Of a DNA stretch of 64,000 bases, positions 38,794 through 48,050 are shown piece after piece. The stretch is from NCBI GenBank assembly GCA_030657355.1, contig CP131056.1, positions 2,872,501-2,936,500 on the forward strand. The letters run 5' to 3'. A model generated the notes under the pieces. That model was not told the DNA's origin, made no database searches, and saw nothing but the letters and a program-made list of their open reading frames with translations. The stretch comes from Radicibacter daui. Lineage in GTDB: Bacteria; Pseudomonadota; Alphaproteobacteria; Radicibacterales; Radicibacteraceae. A program made the translations under genes and the position numbers. The first letter of the stretch is position 1; every line of letters starts with the position of its first letter.

Positions 38794-39828
38794 TTACTTC
38801 GCGGTCGTACGAATGTAAGTCTTGGTCTCGGGGTCGTAGATCCACTCGAGATAAGCATCGAGCATCACATGGGCGGTGCTGAAGGCGCCTTCGTCATAGT
38901 GATAGACCTCGACCTCTCCGGTCAGCGGGTTCCACTCTCCCATGACGTTGATCTTCACGTCTTTTTCCTGCGACGAACAGTTCAGATAGAACTTTTTGCC
39001 GCGGATCGTGGTCTCAATGCACTCGTACTGCTTGGACTGCTTTTCCGTCAGGATATCGATATCGACGGTGCGGCGTGTCACCGAAATTTGCATCGCCAGC
39101 TGCTGCTTGCCGCGATAGGTCTGCGCCACATGACTGGCCGCCTTGACCTTGTTGAGCACGGTCGATTCATCCATCAGCATCCAGCTGCTCTTGGTGATCG
39201 CCTGATTCCGCTCGAACCGCTCCACCGCTTCGGCGATGGAATTCTTCTTTGACAGGTTGGCGCTTTTCAGCAGGTGGTCTGTCTTGAACTTGCTGGTGAC
39301 CTTGAATTTGAGAGGGTTAGCCTTCACCAGCAACCCAAAGGCCATCGGCGCCGAAATTTTGACTGTCTGGGTGGGGCCGTCACTGGATTTGACCGCCTTC
39401 TTCATCTGCTCAAGCGCTCCTTTGAGCGCATCCTTCACCACCTTGTCGAACCAGTCCGACAGATACTTTTCCTGCTTTTCCTTGAAGTCGTCACAGAAGT
39501 TCTGCCATTGCTCTGCTTCCCAGCTCAAGGTGTCCTTCCTGGACTTCAGATAAGCGGTGTAGTTCTGGTCGGTGACATCGCGCATCTCGCTCAGGATATC
39601 GCGCGCATACTGATCAAAGGTCTGGTCGATCAGGAGCTTGAAGGCGTCGCCGCCGCAGCGGTCATATTCCTGCTTCTTGATATGCTTGACGCCTTCCAGC
39701 ACCAGCACCGCCTTGCCAGGCAGCTTGTAACTGTACTGTTCGTCAAAATCGATGTCTGGGTGCAACCCTCTGGGATGCGATACGCGGTGCTGAAAACGTG
39801 TTTTGTACTCGGTGATAAATTTCACCAT
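38794..39828 (-). CDS. Unknown lysine-rich protein
   Basis: A 344-residue soluble protein I do not recognise. It is rich in Lys, Asp and aromatic residues, with helical stretches (residues 60-145), a Ser/Thr/Lys-rich middle and a C-terminal part ending YLEWIYDPETKTYI. It has no signal peptide or membrane helix. DNA of this gene is less GC-rich than both flanks and it is oriented against the helicase, eight bases from its stop. That suggests insertion between helicase and PdeM. It may be recently acquired; no function is assigned. Confidence 0.7.
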   Translation of the reverse strand: MVKFITEYKTRFQHRVSHPRGLHPDIDFDEQYSYKLPGKAVLVLEGVKHIKKQEYDRCGGDAFKLLIDQTFDQYARDILSEMRDVTDQNYTAYLKSRKDTLSWEAEQWQNFCDDFKEKQEKYLSDWFDKVVKDALKGALEQMKKAVKSSDGPTQTVKISAPMAFGLLVKANPLKFKVTSKFKTDHLLKSANLSKKNSIAEAVERFERNQAITKSSWMLMDESTVLNKVKAASHVAQTYRGKQQLAMQISVTRRTVDIDILTEKQSKQYECIETTIRGKKFYLNCSSQEKDVKINVMGEWNPLTGEVEVYHYDEGAFSTAHVMLDAYLEWIYDPETKTYIRTTAK

Positions 39829-39937
39829 TTCTCGTCACCCCCCGGGTCAGAGACAGACCGGCACAGTTCCGGACGGGGCGGATGCTACCATAGTTAGAAA
39901 GTTTGGAGGAAAAATCGGCTGCGACCGCGGGTTCCCC

Positions 39938-40654
39938 TCAATTGTCCTCATCCACCTCGGGCGGCGGCAGGTCGAGAGCGGGACGGTGGCGGCGGTGATA
40001 GTTGAGGCGCAGGGCGTCAACCAGCAGCACGATGGGCAGCGTGATGAGCACGGCGAAGATGGTGTCGCTCAGGAACTGCGCCCCCACGGCCATGCGCAGG
40101 AAAGAGACGACAAGGCCGGTTACCAGCAGATAGAGCGACCAGCCGAGCCGCTTGCCGGGCGGAAACAGCAGCACGATGGCGGCCACCGAGACGATGAAGG
40201 CGACATCGCCGGCAATGAAGGAGCAGTTGCTGCTGCACTGGTCCGCCGGTACCCAGGCCGGGGTAAAGCTGGCGTCGCCGCCAAAAAGCGCAAGATCCCG
40301 CGGTCGCGCCCGGCCCCACAGGCCCTTGAAAATAACGTTGGCGACCAGCGCATTGGCCAGCACCATCGAGGCCACCGCCGCCGGCACATCCCAGAAGCGC
40401 AGCCCCTGCCGGTACCGCAGAACCAGCGCGATGAGCGGCAGCAGGGCCAGCACCAGCAGCAGGGGCCGGCGATACTCGTCGAAAAAATCGCTCAGCGGAT
40501 TGCTGGCAAATACCCAGCCATGCCGGCCCATGAAGTGGTTGGCCACCTGAACATCAAGCCAGGGATCGAGGAAGAAGAGCTGCGCCACCACCGCGGCAGC
40601 CACGATGATCCACAAAACACCCCACAGCCGAATGATCACGCCCTGGTTGTTCAT
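39938..40654 (-). CDS. PAP2-superfamily membrane protein with altered catalytic motifs
   Basis: A 238-residue protein with about six membrane helices and the PAP2 phosphatase layout. Motif C1 is intact (K110...R117-P118). C2 reads NCSFIAGD where SGH is expected (Asp150 replaces His). C3 reads R187...Gln193...Asp197, so the nucleophilic histidine is replaced by Gln. Family members dephosphorylate lipids such as undecaprenyl pyrophosphate or lipid A. This one may have lost that activity or use another mechanism. Confidence 0.78.
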   Translation of the reverse strand: MNNQGVIIRLWGVLWIIVAAAVVAQLFFLDPWLDVQVANHFMGRHGWVFASNPLSDFFDEYRRPLLLVLALLPLIALVLRYRQGLRFWDVPAAVASMVLANALVANVIFKGLWGRARPRDLALFGGDASFTPAWVPADQCSSNCSFIAGDVAFIVSVAAIVLLFPPGKRLGWSLYLLVTGLVVSFLRMAVGAQFLSDTIFAVLITLPIVLLVDALRLNYHRRHRPALDLPPPEVDEDN

Positions 40655-40832
40655 GGCTCCCTTTCCACCGGCAGTGCGGCGCCGCCTCCTGCCGTCCTGC
40701 CGCCTGTCTTACAGCCAAATGTGCGGACGAAAAAGCCTCTTGGCCGCCGGCAGCCCAATCTGCTGCACCGGGTCTTTTGCCCCCGTGCCCACACCGCTAT
40801 GCTCCCGGAAATTCCCCGGCATCTTTCAGGGC

Positions 40833-41558
40833 ATGGACAGGCAAATGAGCATCGCGGGCACCGGCATTGCCGCCGGAGCCAATCTCCATCTGGGCGCCGA
40901 AGCCTTTGTTGCCCTGCAGGGCGGCGCGCTGTGGCATCCGGCCCGCACGGCGTTGCTGGTTGCCGACCTGCACCTCGAAAAAGGCACCAGCTTTGCCCGC
41001 GCCGGCCATCTGCTGCCCCCTTACGACACCCGCGCCACGCTCACCCGCCTCAAGGCCCTGATCGACCGGCTGCAGCCGCAAGCGGTCTATTGCCTTGGCG
41101 ACTCCCTGCACGACCGGCGCGCCGCCGACAGGCTTCTGGCGCCTGATCGTGCCTTGCTGGACGAACTCATGGCCCACGGCGGCTGGTGCTGGATTACCGG
41201 CAACCACGACCCCGATCTGCCAGACTGGCTAAAGGGGGAGCGCGTGGCCGAAGCCCGCCTCGGCGATATCGTGCTGCGGCACGAACCTTCGGCCGCGCTT
41301 GGCGGTATGGAGCTGGAAATCGCCGGACATCTGCATCCCAAGGCAACGGTGCCGCTGCGGGGCACCGCTATCAGCGGGCGCTGCTTCATCGAGAACGGCC
41401 GCCGCCTCGTGCTGCCGGCCTTCGGGCAATATACCGGCGGGCTCAATGTGTTTGCCGACCCGTTCCGGGCCCTGTTTGCCACACGCTTTCACGCCCATGT
41501 CATCGGGCGGGAGCGGCTGTTTACCTTTCCAAGCGACAGGCTGGCCCGCGCGGCATGA
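40833..41558 (+). CDS. pdeM: Ligase-associated phosphoesterase PdeM
   Basis: A 241-residue calcineurin-like metallophosphoesterase: VADLHLEKG with the first metal ligands, CLGDSLHD, ITGNHDPD, and the GHLHPKA histidine pair, all intact. PdeM is the endonuclease/phosphoesterase of the ligase-associated damage response. The two candidate ATGs at 40833 and 40845 both fit. It lies 2 kb beyond the helicase and directly before the photolyase gene, forming a local DNA-repair pair. Confidence 0.9.
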   Translation: MDRQMSIAGTGIAAGANLHLGAEAFVALQGGALWHPARTALLVADLHLEKGTSFARAGHLLPPYDTRATLTRLKALIDRLQPQAVYCLGDSLHDRRAADRLLAPDRALLDELMAHGGWCWITGNHDPDLPDWLKGERVAEARLGDIVLRHEPSAALGGMELEIAGHLHPKATVPLRGTAISGRCFIENGRRLVLPAFGQYTGGLNVFADPFRALFATRFHAHVIGRERLFTFPSDRLARAA

Positions 41559-41653
41559 GACGCTCCGGCTCCGGAAGACAAGGCGGTGATCTGCCGCTTT
41601 GCCCGCACCGTACCAGCAAGAGAGTTTCCAACCCGCCCGAGCCCTGATTGCCC

Positions 41654-43087
41654 ATGACCAGCACGGACCTGACCCTTATCTGGCTGCGCCAGGATCTGCG
41701 CCTTGCCGACAACCCCGCCCTGCTGGCCGCCGGCAACGCACCGGTCATCCCGGTCTATATCCTGGAGCCAGAGGGGGAAGACCCGCATTATCCCGGCGCG
41801 GCTGCCCGCTGGTGGCTGGAAGGCAGCCTCAGGGCCGTTGCCACAGCCCTGGAAGCCCGTGGCAGCCGGCTGATCCTGCGCCGGGGCAAACCGGGTGACA
41901 TGCTGGACGCCCTCATTGCCGAAACCGGCGCAACCCGGGTGTTGTGGAACCGCTGTTACGATCCCGTCTCCATCGCACGGGACAGTGCCATCAAGGCAGC
42001 ACTCAGCGCCCGGGGCATCGCTGCCCAGAGCTTCAACGGCTCCCTTCTGCATGAGCCCTGGGAACTGAAGCCGGCAACAGGCGGTCATTTCCGCGTCTTC
42101 ACACCCTTCAGCAAGGCCGCGCTAAAGCGGGGTGAACCCTTCAAGCCCGCCCCGGCTCCGACGCACCTTTCCGCCCCGGCCGAGTGGCCCGGAAGCGAAG
42201 ACCTTGCCGACTGGGGCCTGACCCCCACCCGGCCGGACTGGGCGGGTGGTTTCCGTGCGCGCTGGATACCGGGAGAGGCGGAAGCAAGCCGCCGGCTGGA
42301 GCAGTTTCTGAAGGACGGGATCGGCGCTTATGCCGACAGGCGCGACAGACCGGATATTGCCGGCGCCACCTCCTGCCTCTCGCCCTATCTGCATGCCGGC
42401 AATCTCAGCCCGCGGCAGGTGTGGCACGAATTGCGGCGCGCCAGTGCTGGCAAGGCTGATAGCCAGGGTGCCGACAAGTTCGCCAGCGAGCTCCTGTGGC
42501 GGGAGTTCTGTTACCACCAGCTCTATCACAATCCGGGGCTGCGCGAGGCGCCGCTCGATGCCCGCTACCGGCACTTTCCCTGGCGCGAGGATGCAGCGGC
42601 GCTCACGCGCTGGCAACGCGGGCAGACCGGCATTCCCATCGTCGATGCCGGTATGCGCGAGCTCTGGGTCACCGGCTTCATGCACAACCGGGTGCGGATG
42701 ATAGCCGCCTCCTTTCTGGTCAAGCATCTGCTACAGCCCTGGCAGACCGGGCGGGCCTGGTTTGAGGACACGCTGGTGGATGCCGACCTTGCCAGCAACT
42801 CGGCAAGCTGGCAGTGGGTCGCCGGCTGCGGTGCCGATGCCGCGCCCTATTTCCGCATCTTCAACCCCGTGCTGCAGGGTGAAAAATTCGATCCCGACGG
42901 CGCCTATGTGCGCCGCTGGGTACCGGAACTGGCCGCGCTGCCGGCTGCCTGGATCCACAAACCCTGGCTCGCCCCGCCAGCCGTCGCACCGGCAAGGGCA
43001 GCCTATCCCGCACCGCTGGTGGACCTTGCCAGTGGGCGCCAGCGGGCGCTGGATGCCTTTGCGTCGCTCAAGCAGCAACAAAACTAA
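41654..43087 (+). CDS. phrB: Deoxyribodipyrimidine photolyase
   Basis: A 477-residue class I CPD photolyase. The antenna domain starts IWLRQDLRLADNPAL. The FAD domain includes ELLWREFCYHQLYHN, TGIPIVDAGMRELWVTGFMHNRVRM, FLVKHLLQPWQTG and DADLASNSASWQWVAGCG. It repairs UV pyrimidine dimers using light. ATG 41654 is chosen; the TTG six bases upstream is less likely. Its position 95 bp after pdeM may allow co-transcription. Confidence 0.95.
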   Translation: MTSTDLTLIWLRQDLRLADNPALLAAGNAPVIPVYILEPEGEDPHYPGAAARWWLEGSLRAVATALEARGSRLILRRGKPGDMLDALIAETGATRVLWNRCYDPVSIARDSAIKAALSARGIAAQSFNGSLLHEPWELKPATGGHFRVFTPFSKAALKRGEPFKPAPAPTHLSAPAEWPGSEDLADWGLTPTRPDWAGGFRARWIPGEAEASRRLEQFLKDGIGAYADRRDRPDIAGATSCLSPYLHAGNLSPRQVWHELRRASAGKADSQGADKFASELLWREFCYHQLYHNPGLREAPLDARYRHFPWREDAAALTRWQRGQTGIPIVDAGMRELWVTGFMHNRVRMIAASFLVKHLLQPWQTGRAWFEDTLVDADLASNSASWQWVAGCGADAAPYFRIFNPVLQGEKFDPDGAYVRRWVPELAALPAAWIHKPWLAPPAVAPARAAYPAPLVDLASGRQRALDAFASLKQQQN

Positions 43088-43272
43088 ATATCCGGCGCGG
43101 TTGCGGCCAACAGCCTGCCTCAAAAGCGGCCAAGTCGCCCCTTAGGCCTGCGGCGCAGCAGCTGAGGGCATAATATCTGCTGTCCATGCCGGGGCTGAAT
43201 CCGGCATGCTGGAAGGCGTGCCCTCCGGATGCCACCAGCCACCGCCGGCACAGAACAGAAGAGGAAACGGGA

Positions 43273-45138
43273 TTGCCAGAGGCACCGCTGCGCCGCCTGA
43301 GCCGGCTCAGAAGATTTTTCCCGCGCCGCCGCCGTGGCAGCGTGTCGCTGCGCTATACGCTGATCACCCGCATCGCCGGGCTGATGATCACCGCCCTCGG
43401 TCTCGTGCTCGGTCTCGGCCTCGTCAGCGGCCTCAGCAATACCGACAGCCTGCTGCGCCAGCAGGCACAACTCATCCTCGACAAGCAGGCCGCCGCGGTC
43501 AATGCGGTGATGACCCCGATCGAAGCCGAGGCACAGTGGCTCGCCCGCCAGGTGGCGGAGGGCACGCTCGATGTCAACGACCGGGATGAAATGGTGGCGG
43601 CCCTGCGCGCAGCGACGGCAGGAACCCCCCAGGCACTGGGCGTCGGTGTCATCTTCGAAAACCGCCACCTGATCAAGGTGGAGCGGGAAGGTGCAGAGGT
43701 GCAGGAAGAGGACCTGTCGCGCGAGACGAAGGTCACACGCATGCTTGAGGAAGAACGCGCCGGCAAGGGCGGGCACTGGGCCGAGCCGGTGGTGGTGGCA
43801 AGCGAAGGCCAGACCCTGCTCAACTACCGCATTCCACTCCTCAAGGACGACAGGTTCCTGGGTGTTTTGATGATCGGCCTTTCGGTTGCCGATATCTCCC
43901 GCCAGCTGACCTTCGAGAACGACGTGCAGGGTATCACCAGTTTCGTGCTCTACGGGCGCGACCGCGTGGTTATCCACCCCGCCCTCTCCGACTGGCGGCC
44001 GGTGGACAAGCACACACCAGCACTGCCGCGAGCCCGCGATATCGGAGACCCCGTGCTGGCCCAGTGGGCCGAGCATCCCGACAAGGTGCATGACGAGGGC
44101 ATGGTGGCAGGCGGCAACACGCATCTCTATTCGCTGCGTGTCCCCGGTGAAGGCAGTTATGTCATGCTAACCCGCTCGGAAACGCGCTTCGGCGTCGTGC
44201 CCTGGACCATCGGCGCCCATATGAGCATCGACCTCGTCGCCCGCGAGATGCAGCGCCTGCGCTGGGCCGCGATGACCGGCCTGGTCGTCGTCGTCATCGC
44301 CATCCTTGTGGCGCTGGCCTTCGGCCGCAAACTTGCCCTGCCGACACTGCGCCTCGCCCGCGCTGCCCGGCAGGTGCAGGAAGGGGAATTCGCCACCATC
44401 GCACCCCTGCCCGGTGACACCGTGCGCGAATTCGACGATGCGGCGCGTGCCTTCAACCTCATGGTGCGCGGCCTGCGCGAGCGCGAGCAGATCCGCGATC
44501 TCTTCGGCAAATACCTGCCGGAGGCGGTGGCCACCGCCCTGCTCAAGGATGGCGGCGAGATGACACCGATCAGCACCGAAGCAACGGTGCTGTTCTGCGA
44601 TCTCGAAGGCTTCACCACCCTTTCCGAGCAGCTTGCGCCGCCCGAGATCGTGACCATGCTGAATGAATATTTCTCCACCCTCGTCGAGGTACTGGAGCAG
44701 CATGGCGGCGTCGTCACCCAGTTCCAGGGCGATGCCATCCTCGCCACCTTCAACGTGCCGCTACCGTCGGAAAAACATGCCGAATGCGCCATCAGCGCGG
44801 CGCGCGATATTCTGGAAGAGGTCAAGCGGCGGCGCTTTGCCGGCCACCGGCTTGGCTGCCGCATCGGCATCTGCACCGGCCAACTGATGGCCGGCGCCGT
44901 CGGCGCCAGCGGCCGGCTTTCCTATACCGTGCATGGCGACGCGGTAAATGTCGCCGCACGGCTTGAGCAGATGAACAAGGAATGCGGCACCAGCCTGCTG
45001 GTGTCCGCCCGGACGGCTGAACTGGTGGGGTATGAGGGGCTGGTCGGGCTGCCGGAGCGCAGCATTCGCGGCCGGCAGGAGAGCATGCGCCTCTATACGG
45101 TGGCGCCGGCGATCAAGGTGGTGGCGGCAAACGGCTGA
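43273..45138 (+). CDS. Membrane class III adenylate/guanylate cyclase with Cache-like sensor and HAMP
   Basis: A 621-residue protein: a basic N-terminus, a membrane helix near residues 30-55, a periplasmic Cache-like domain (about 60-310; LNYRIPLLKDDRFLGVLMIG), a second helix, a HAMP linker, and a C-terminal cyclase domain. The metal aspartates are D443 in FCDLEGFTTLSEQ and D487 in FQGDAI, and the transition-state motif is YTVHGDAVNVAARLE; all are conserved. TTG 43273 has an AGAGGA site; ATG 43186 gives 29 poor-looking extra residues. It makes cAMP or cGMP in response to an unknown external signal. Confidence 0.88.
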   Translation: MPEAPLRRLSRLRRFFPRRRRGSVSLRYTLITRIAGLMITALGLVLGLGLVSGLSNTDSLLRQQAQLILDKQAAAVNAVMTPIEAEAQWLARQVAEGTLDVNDRDEMVAALRAATAGTPQALGVGVIFENRHLIKVEREGAEVQEEDLSRETKVTRMLEEERAGKGGHWAEPVVVASEGQTLLNYRIPLLKDDRFLGVLMIGLSVADISRQLTFENDVQGITSFVLYGRDRVVIHPALSDWRPVDKHTPALPRARDIGDPVLAQWAEHPDKVHDEGMVAGGNTHLYSLRVPGEGSYVMLTRSETRFGVVPWTIGAHMSIDLVAREMQRLRWAAMTGLVVVVIAILVALAFGRKLALPTLRLARAARQVQEGEFATIAPLPGDTVREFDDAARAFNLMVRGLREREQIRDLFGKYLPEAVATALLKDGGEMTPISTEATVLFCDLEGFTTLSEQLAPPEIVTMLNEYFSTLVEVLEQHGGVVTQFQGDAILATFNVPLPSEKHAECAISAARDILEEVKRRRFAGHRLGCRIGICTGQLMAGAVGASGRLSYTVHGDAVNVAARLEQMNKECGTSLLVSARTAELVGYEGLVGLPERSIRGRQESMRLYTVAPAIKVVAANG

Positions 45139-45146
45139 AGGGCGCG

Positions 45147-45692
45147 TTACTGCCGGGGCGGCCAGTCGCCCTGCCAGCGATAGACCTCGCAGCGCGGACT
45201 GTCGGCATTGCGGAACAGGTAGACCTGATCCCTCTCGGCCACCTTATTGGTATCAATGAGATTACTGCCGATTTTTGCTGCCCCGAGCGTTGCCGGCTTT
45301 ACCTCGTCGACGAACTTGACCTGCCACAACCCCTGCACCTGTTCCTCGAACAGCCCCTGACGGCAAAGGCGCGTCAGATCGCGATCAAAGCTGCCGGCAT
45401 TGGTGTAGGGCCCGATAAGCCGGGCGACGACACGCGGTTTGATCGTCGGCACGAAGGGGTGTGACCAGGGTGCCGGCAGCACGAAGCCGGGGATACCCTG
45501 CTGCTGCCCCTCGTCCGGCGCCACCTGCCGGGGATTTGCCGGATAACCGCCCTGCGGCTCGTTGACCGGCGGCGGGTCAGTGGAAGGCCCGGCGGCCCGG
45601 GCGGACAAGACCGGAGCGGCAGCCAGCAGCAGGGCAACGAGCCCGCCCCGCACACCAGCCAACGTCCTTCCCCGCGCCAACCCGCCTGTCAT
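45147..45692 (-). CDS. Secreted or envelope protein of unknown function
   Basis: A 181-residue protein with a signal peptide (residues 1 to about 33, GLVALLLAAAPVLSARA) and then a Pro-rich linker. The globular C-terminal part contains SFDRDLTRLCRQGLFEEQVQGLWQVKF and ends CEVYRWQGDWPP. Two cysteines could pair. I do not recognise it. It converges on the cyclase gene. The start at ATG 45692 is chosen because longer frames lack a coherent signal peptide. Confidence 0.6.
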   Translation of the reverse strand: MTGGLARGRTLAGVRGGLVALLLAAAPVLSARAAGPSTDPPPVNEPQGGYPANPRQVAPDEGQQQGIPGFVLPAPWSHPFVPTIKPRVVARLIGPYTNAGSFDRDLTRLCRQGLFEEQVQGLWQVKFVDEVKPATLGAAKIGSNLIDTNKVAERDQVYLFRNADSPRCEVYRWQGDWPPRQ

Positions 45693-45747
45693 ACCCTTCA
45701 AAGCGTCCCTTCTGCCCGCCGGAAAACCCGGCAAAAGGCATGATAAC

Positions 45748-45789
45748 GCAACAAGGGGCGCAAGATGAAATTCTCGCGCCCCTTGTTGC
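45748..45789. terminator. Long perfect hairpin between two minus-strand genes
   Basis: GCAACAAGGGGCGC/GCGCCCCTTGTTGC forms a 14-base-pair perfect stem with a 14-base loop, downstream of the 45832 gene. It is probably its terminator. Confidence 0.6.
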
Positions 45790-45831
45790 AATCAAACGAG
45801 CCCGCAAAAGCAGGTGGAAGGCGGTTTGGGT

Positions 45832-46437
45832 TCAGCCGCCGGGGCGACGGCTCAGCTGCGAGGCGCGGCGGCTGCGCACCATGCCCCACAGGGTAAAGAG
45901 CACGATGGCAACCAGCAGCGTGGCAAGGCCGCTGCGGGCATCGAGCGCCGCGGAGGGCGCCTCAACGACTTTCTTTCCGCTGGTCACGAGTGCGCCGGCC
46001 GCCGCGGCGAGTGGCAGGATGCCCGTTGCCGGCTTGGCGGCAACCGCAGCCGGGGTTGCAACCGGGGCAGGGTTGGCGCCAGACTGAAGCTGCGCGGCAA
46101 GATCGGCGATCTGCTGGTTGCGGCGGGAAAGCTGGTCTTTCAGCTCCTCCACCTGGCCGGCGAGAAAACGCTGCTCCTTAAGCGCGGCATCAAGCCGTGC
46201 CTGTAACTCGGCGGCAGAGGCCATAGAGACAGGTTCGGCGACAACAGGTGCAGCCACCGCGGTGTCAGCTTTGGCGAGCGGAGGGAGAATGGTGCTGGCG
46301 GCAAGAAAAGCGAGGGCAGCAAGAGCAACAATGCGCAAGGCAAAGGCTGCTGCCGGTCGCCGCCAGAAGGGCCGCGGGGGCGCGGCGTCAAACCTTCCAG
46401 ACATGGCGAAACTTTGGCCCGTGTGGTTTGCGGTCAT
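45832..46437 (-). CDS. Membrane-anchored coiled-coil protein, unknown function
   Basis: A 201-residue protein with a hydrophobic segment near residues 34-55, a coiled coil (residues 75-115, AELQARLDAALKEQ and QVEELKDQLSRRNQQ), an Ala/Pro-rich linker and a second membrane helix near the end (LATLLVAIVLFTLWGMV). It looks like a small envelope-spanning or division/secretion accessory protein. No family is recognised. ATG 46404 is an alternative start. Confidence 0.6.
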   Translation of the reverse strand: MTANHTGQSFAMSGRFDAAPPRPFWRRPAAAFALRIVALAALAFLAASTILPPLAKADTAVAAPVVAEPVSMASAAELQARLDAALKEQRFLAGQVEELKDQLSRRNQQIADLAAQLQSGANPAPVATPAAVAAKPATGILPLAAAAGALVTSGKKVVEAPSAALDARSGLATLLVAIVLFTLWGMVRSRRASQLSRRPGG

Positions 46438-46463
46438 TTCCGAAAAATCGCATAAAATTACTT

Positions 46464-48050
46464 TTAATCTGTTAACGCGCCGATTTGCACCAGACTGTCC
46501 GCCGCCTGCGGCAGAAAGTCCCAGTCGAGCGAGAGCAAAACCGGCTCGCTCAAAGTGAAGCCGCAGCGCCGCCGCGGTGCCGGTTCTGCCGACTGGAAAG
46601 CCAGCGTGCCGCCTAGGCCGGGCCCCAGCGAGCGCACCGGGCCAAACTTCTCAACCGTATGAGCTCTCGCCCATGCTTCCAGCGCCTGTCTTACCGGTTT
46701 TTCCGGCGGGGCGGCCACCCGGCAAACCGGCACCAGCGTGCCGTCTCTATCCCGACCGGCAAAGGTCAGTTCCAGCGCGCCATTGGCCGGATCGCGCTGG
46801 AGATAAAGGAGGGCGAGCCGGGTCGTCAGCGGATCATGCGGCCAGTCAACCCAGCCCGGCCCTCCATCCGGTCCGGCACTGCCATAGCCCGCTGTCGGAT
46901 GCTTCAGCATCAGCCCACGATGCCCGGCAGAGCGCGCCTGCCGGCGCAGGGCAGCGACGGAAGCCGCATCCGGAAGAGTAAATTGCCCGGCAATCTCCAC
47001 CGGCCCTTCCCCCAACGCACGCCCCCAGGCCTCCAGCCGCTGCCGGCGCCCGGCAAAGGGCAGCGCGCGCAAATCATCACCCTGCCAAAGCAGGTCAAAA
47101 GCCACAAAAGACACCGGCGCTTCGGCGAGCAGGGCGGCATTGGGCCGGGCACGGGCAAGCCGGCGCTGAATGGCGGCCAGATCACCACCGCCGCCAGTCC
47201 TGACGATAAGAAGCCCTTCGACAACACTCTCCGCACCCTGGAGCGGTAGCGCCTGAAGCTCCGGAAACCGGGGGGCCACATCCTCTCCGCTCATCAAATG
47301 CAGCCGGGGGGCGCCGCCCTCGCCGGCAAGGCGCAGCTGCGCGCGGATACCCGCCAGCTTCCACTCGGCGACATAACCACCGGCAACCACCCAAGCTTCC
47401 CCTGCCGGCGGCGCGGCGGCGCGCATCGGCTCGATCAGGCCGACCGGCCGGTTGCCGGCCGGCGACGGCCCCCGCCCTTCCAGCCAGGCAAAGAAGGGAA
47501 CAAAAGGCGGTTCCAGCGCGCTCCAGATCGCACGGATGTCTGCAGCGCTCCGCAAAGGCGCCAGCAGCGCCAGCGCTTCCTGCAACAGCTCAGGCGTCAC
47601 ACCAACCGGCGGCGGCGCGCCCAGCCGCAGAAGCACCCGCCGCGCGCCTGCCGGCAACCGGTCGAGCAGCGCTTCCAGCACAGAAAGCTGTCCTTCAGAC
47701 CCGGTCGCCGCGTCGGCTAACAGAGAAAGACAGTCGGCGAGGCCCGGCGCCGAAGAAGTGTCATCGCCGGCGCTCTGCGGCCTTTCCCAGCCAAGGGCAA
47801 CGGCCTCCGCCAGATCGCCGACATGTTCATGCGCCAGCGCCAGCAGCACCGGATCAAGCCGGCGCGCTGCGAGGCGGCGGATCAGTGGGGCCGTGGGTGG
47901 CTTGACCGGCGCACGCCGCGCCAGCAAGGCCAGCGCCCAGCCCCGGTCCGGATCGGGCGTTGCCGCAAAATAAGCAACCAGATGACGCCGGCGCGCTTCG
48001 GCGGAGGGGGCCAGCACCAGCGCCTCCAGCAAGCGGGTAAAGGCAATCAT
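46464..48050 (-). CDS. Ligase-associated ATP-dependent DNA ligase, catalytically degenerate
   Basis: A 528-residue protein of normal length for the damage-response ligase family (TIGR04120). It keeps the nucleophile Lys231 and Arg236 in EWKLAGIR, but the KxDG aspartate is Ala233. The SRTG-type arginine is Met253, the DGE glutamate is Leu280, the motif IV EG glutamate is Arg378, and motif V WxKWK has become WVDWP (residues 400-404). The C-terminal RFPR...RWDK motif VI is also lost. The frame is intact, so this looks like a pseudo-ligase, perhaps structural. It overlaps the exonuclease stop by four bases (ATGA). Confidence 0.85.
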   Translation of the reverse strand: MIAFTRLLEALVLAPSAEARRRHLVAYFAATPDPDRGWALALLARRAPVKPPTAPLIRRLAARRLDPVLLALAHEHVGDLAEAVALGWERPQSAGDDTSSAPGLADCLSLLADAATGSEGQLSVLEALLDRLPAGARRVLLRLGAPPPVGVTPELLQEALALLAPLRSAADIRAIWSALEPPFVPFFAWLEGRGPSPAGNRPVGLIEPMRAAAPPAGEAWVVAGGYVAEWKLAGIRAQLRLAGEGGAPRLHLMSGEDVAPRFPELQALPLQGAESVVEGLLIVRTGGGGDLAAIQRRLARARPNAALLAEAPVSFVAFDLLWQGDDLRALPFAGRRQRLEAWGRALGEGPVEIAGQFTLPDAASVAALRRQARSAGHRGLMLKHPTAGYGSAGPDGGPGWVDWPHDPLTTRLALLYLQRDPANGALELTFAGRDRDGTLVPVCRVAAPPEKPVRQALEAWARAHTVEKFGPVRSLGPGLGGTLAFQSAEPAPRRRCGFTLSEPVLLSLDWDFLPQAADSLVQIGALTD

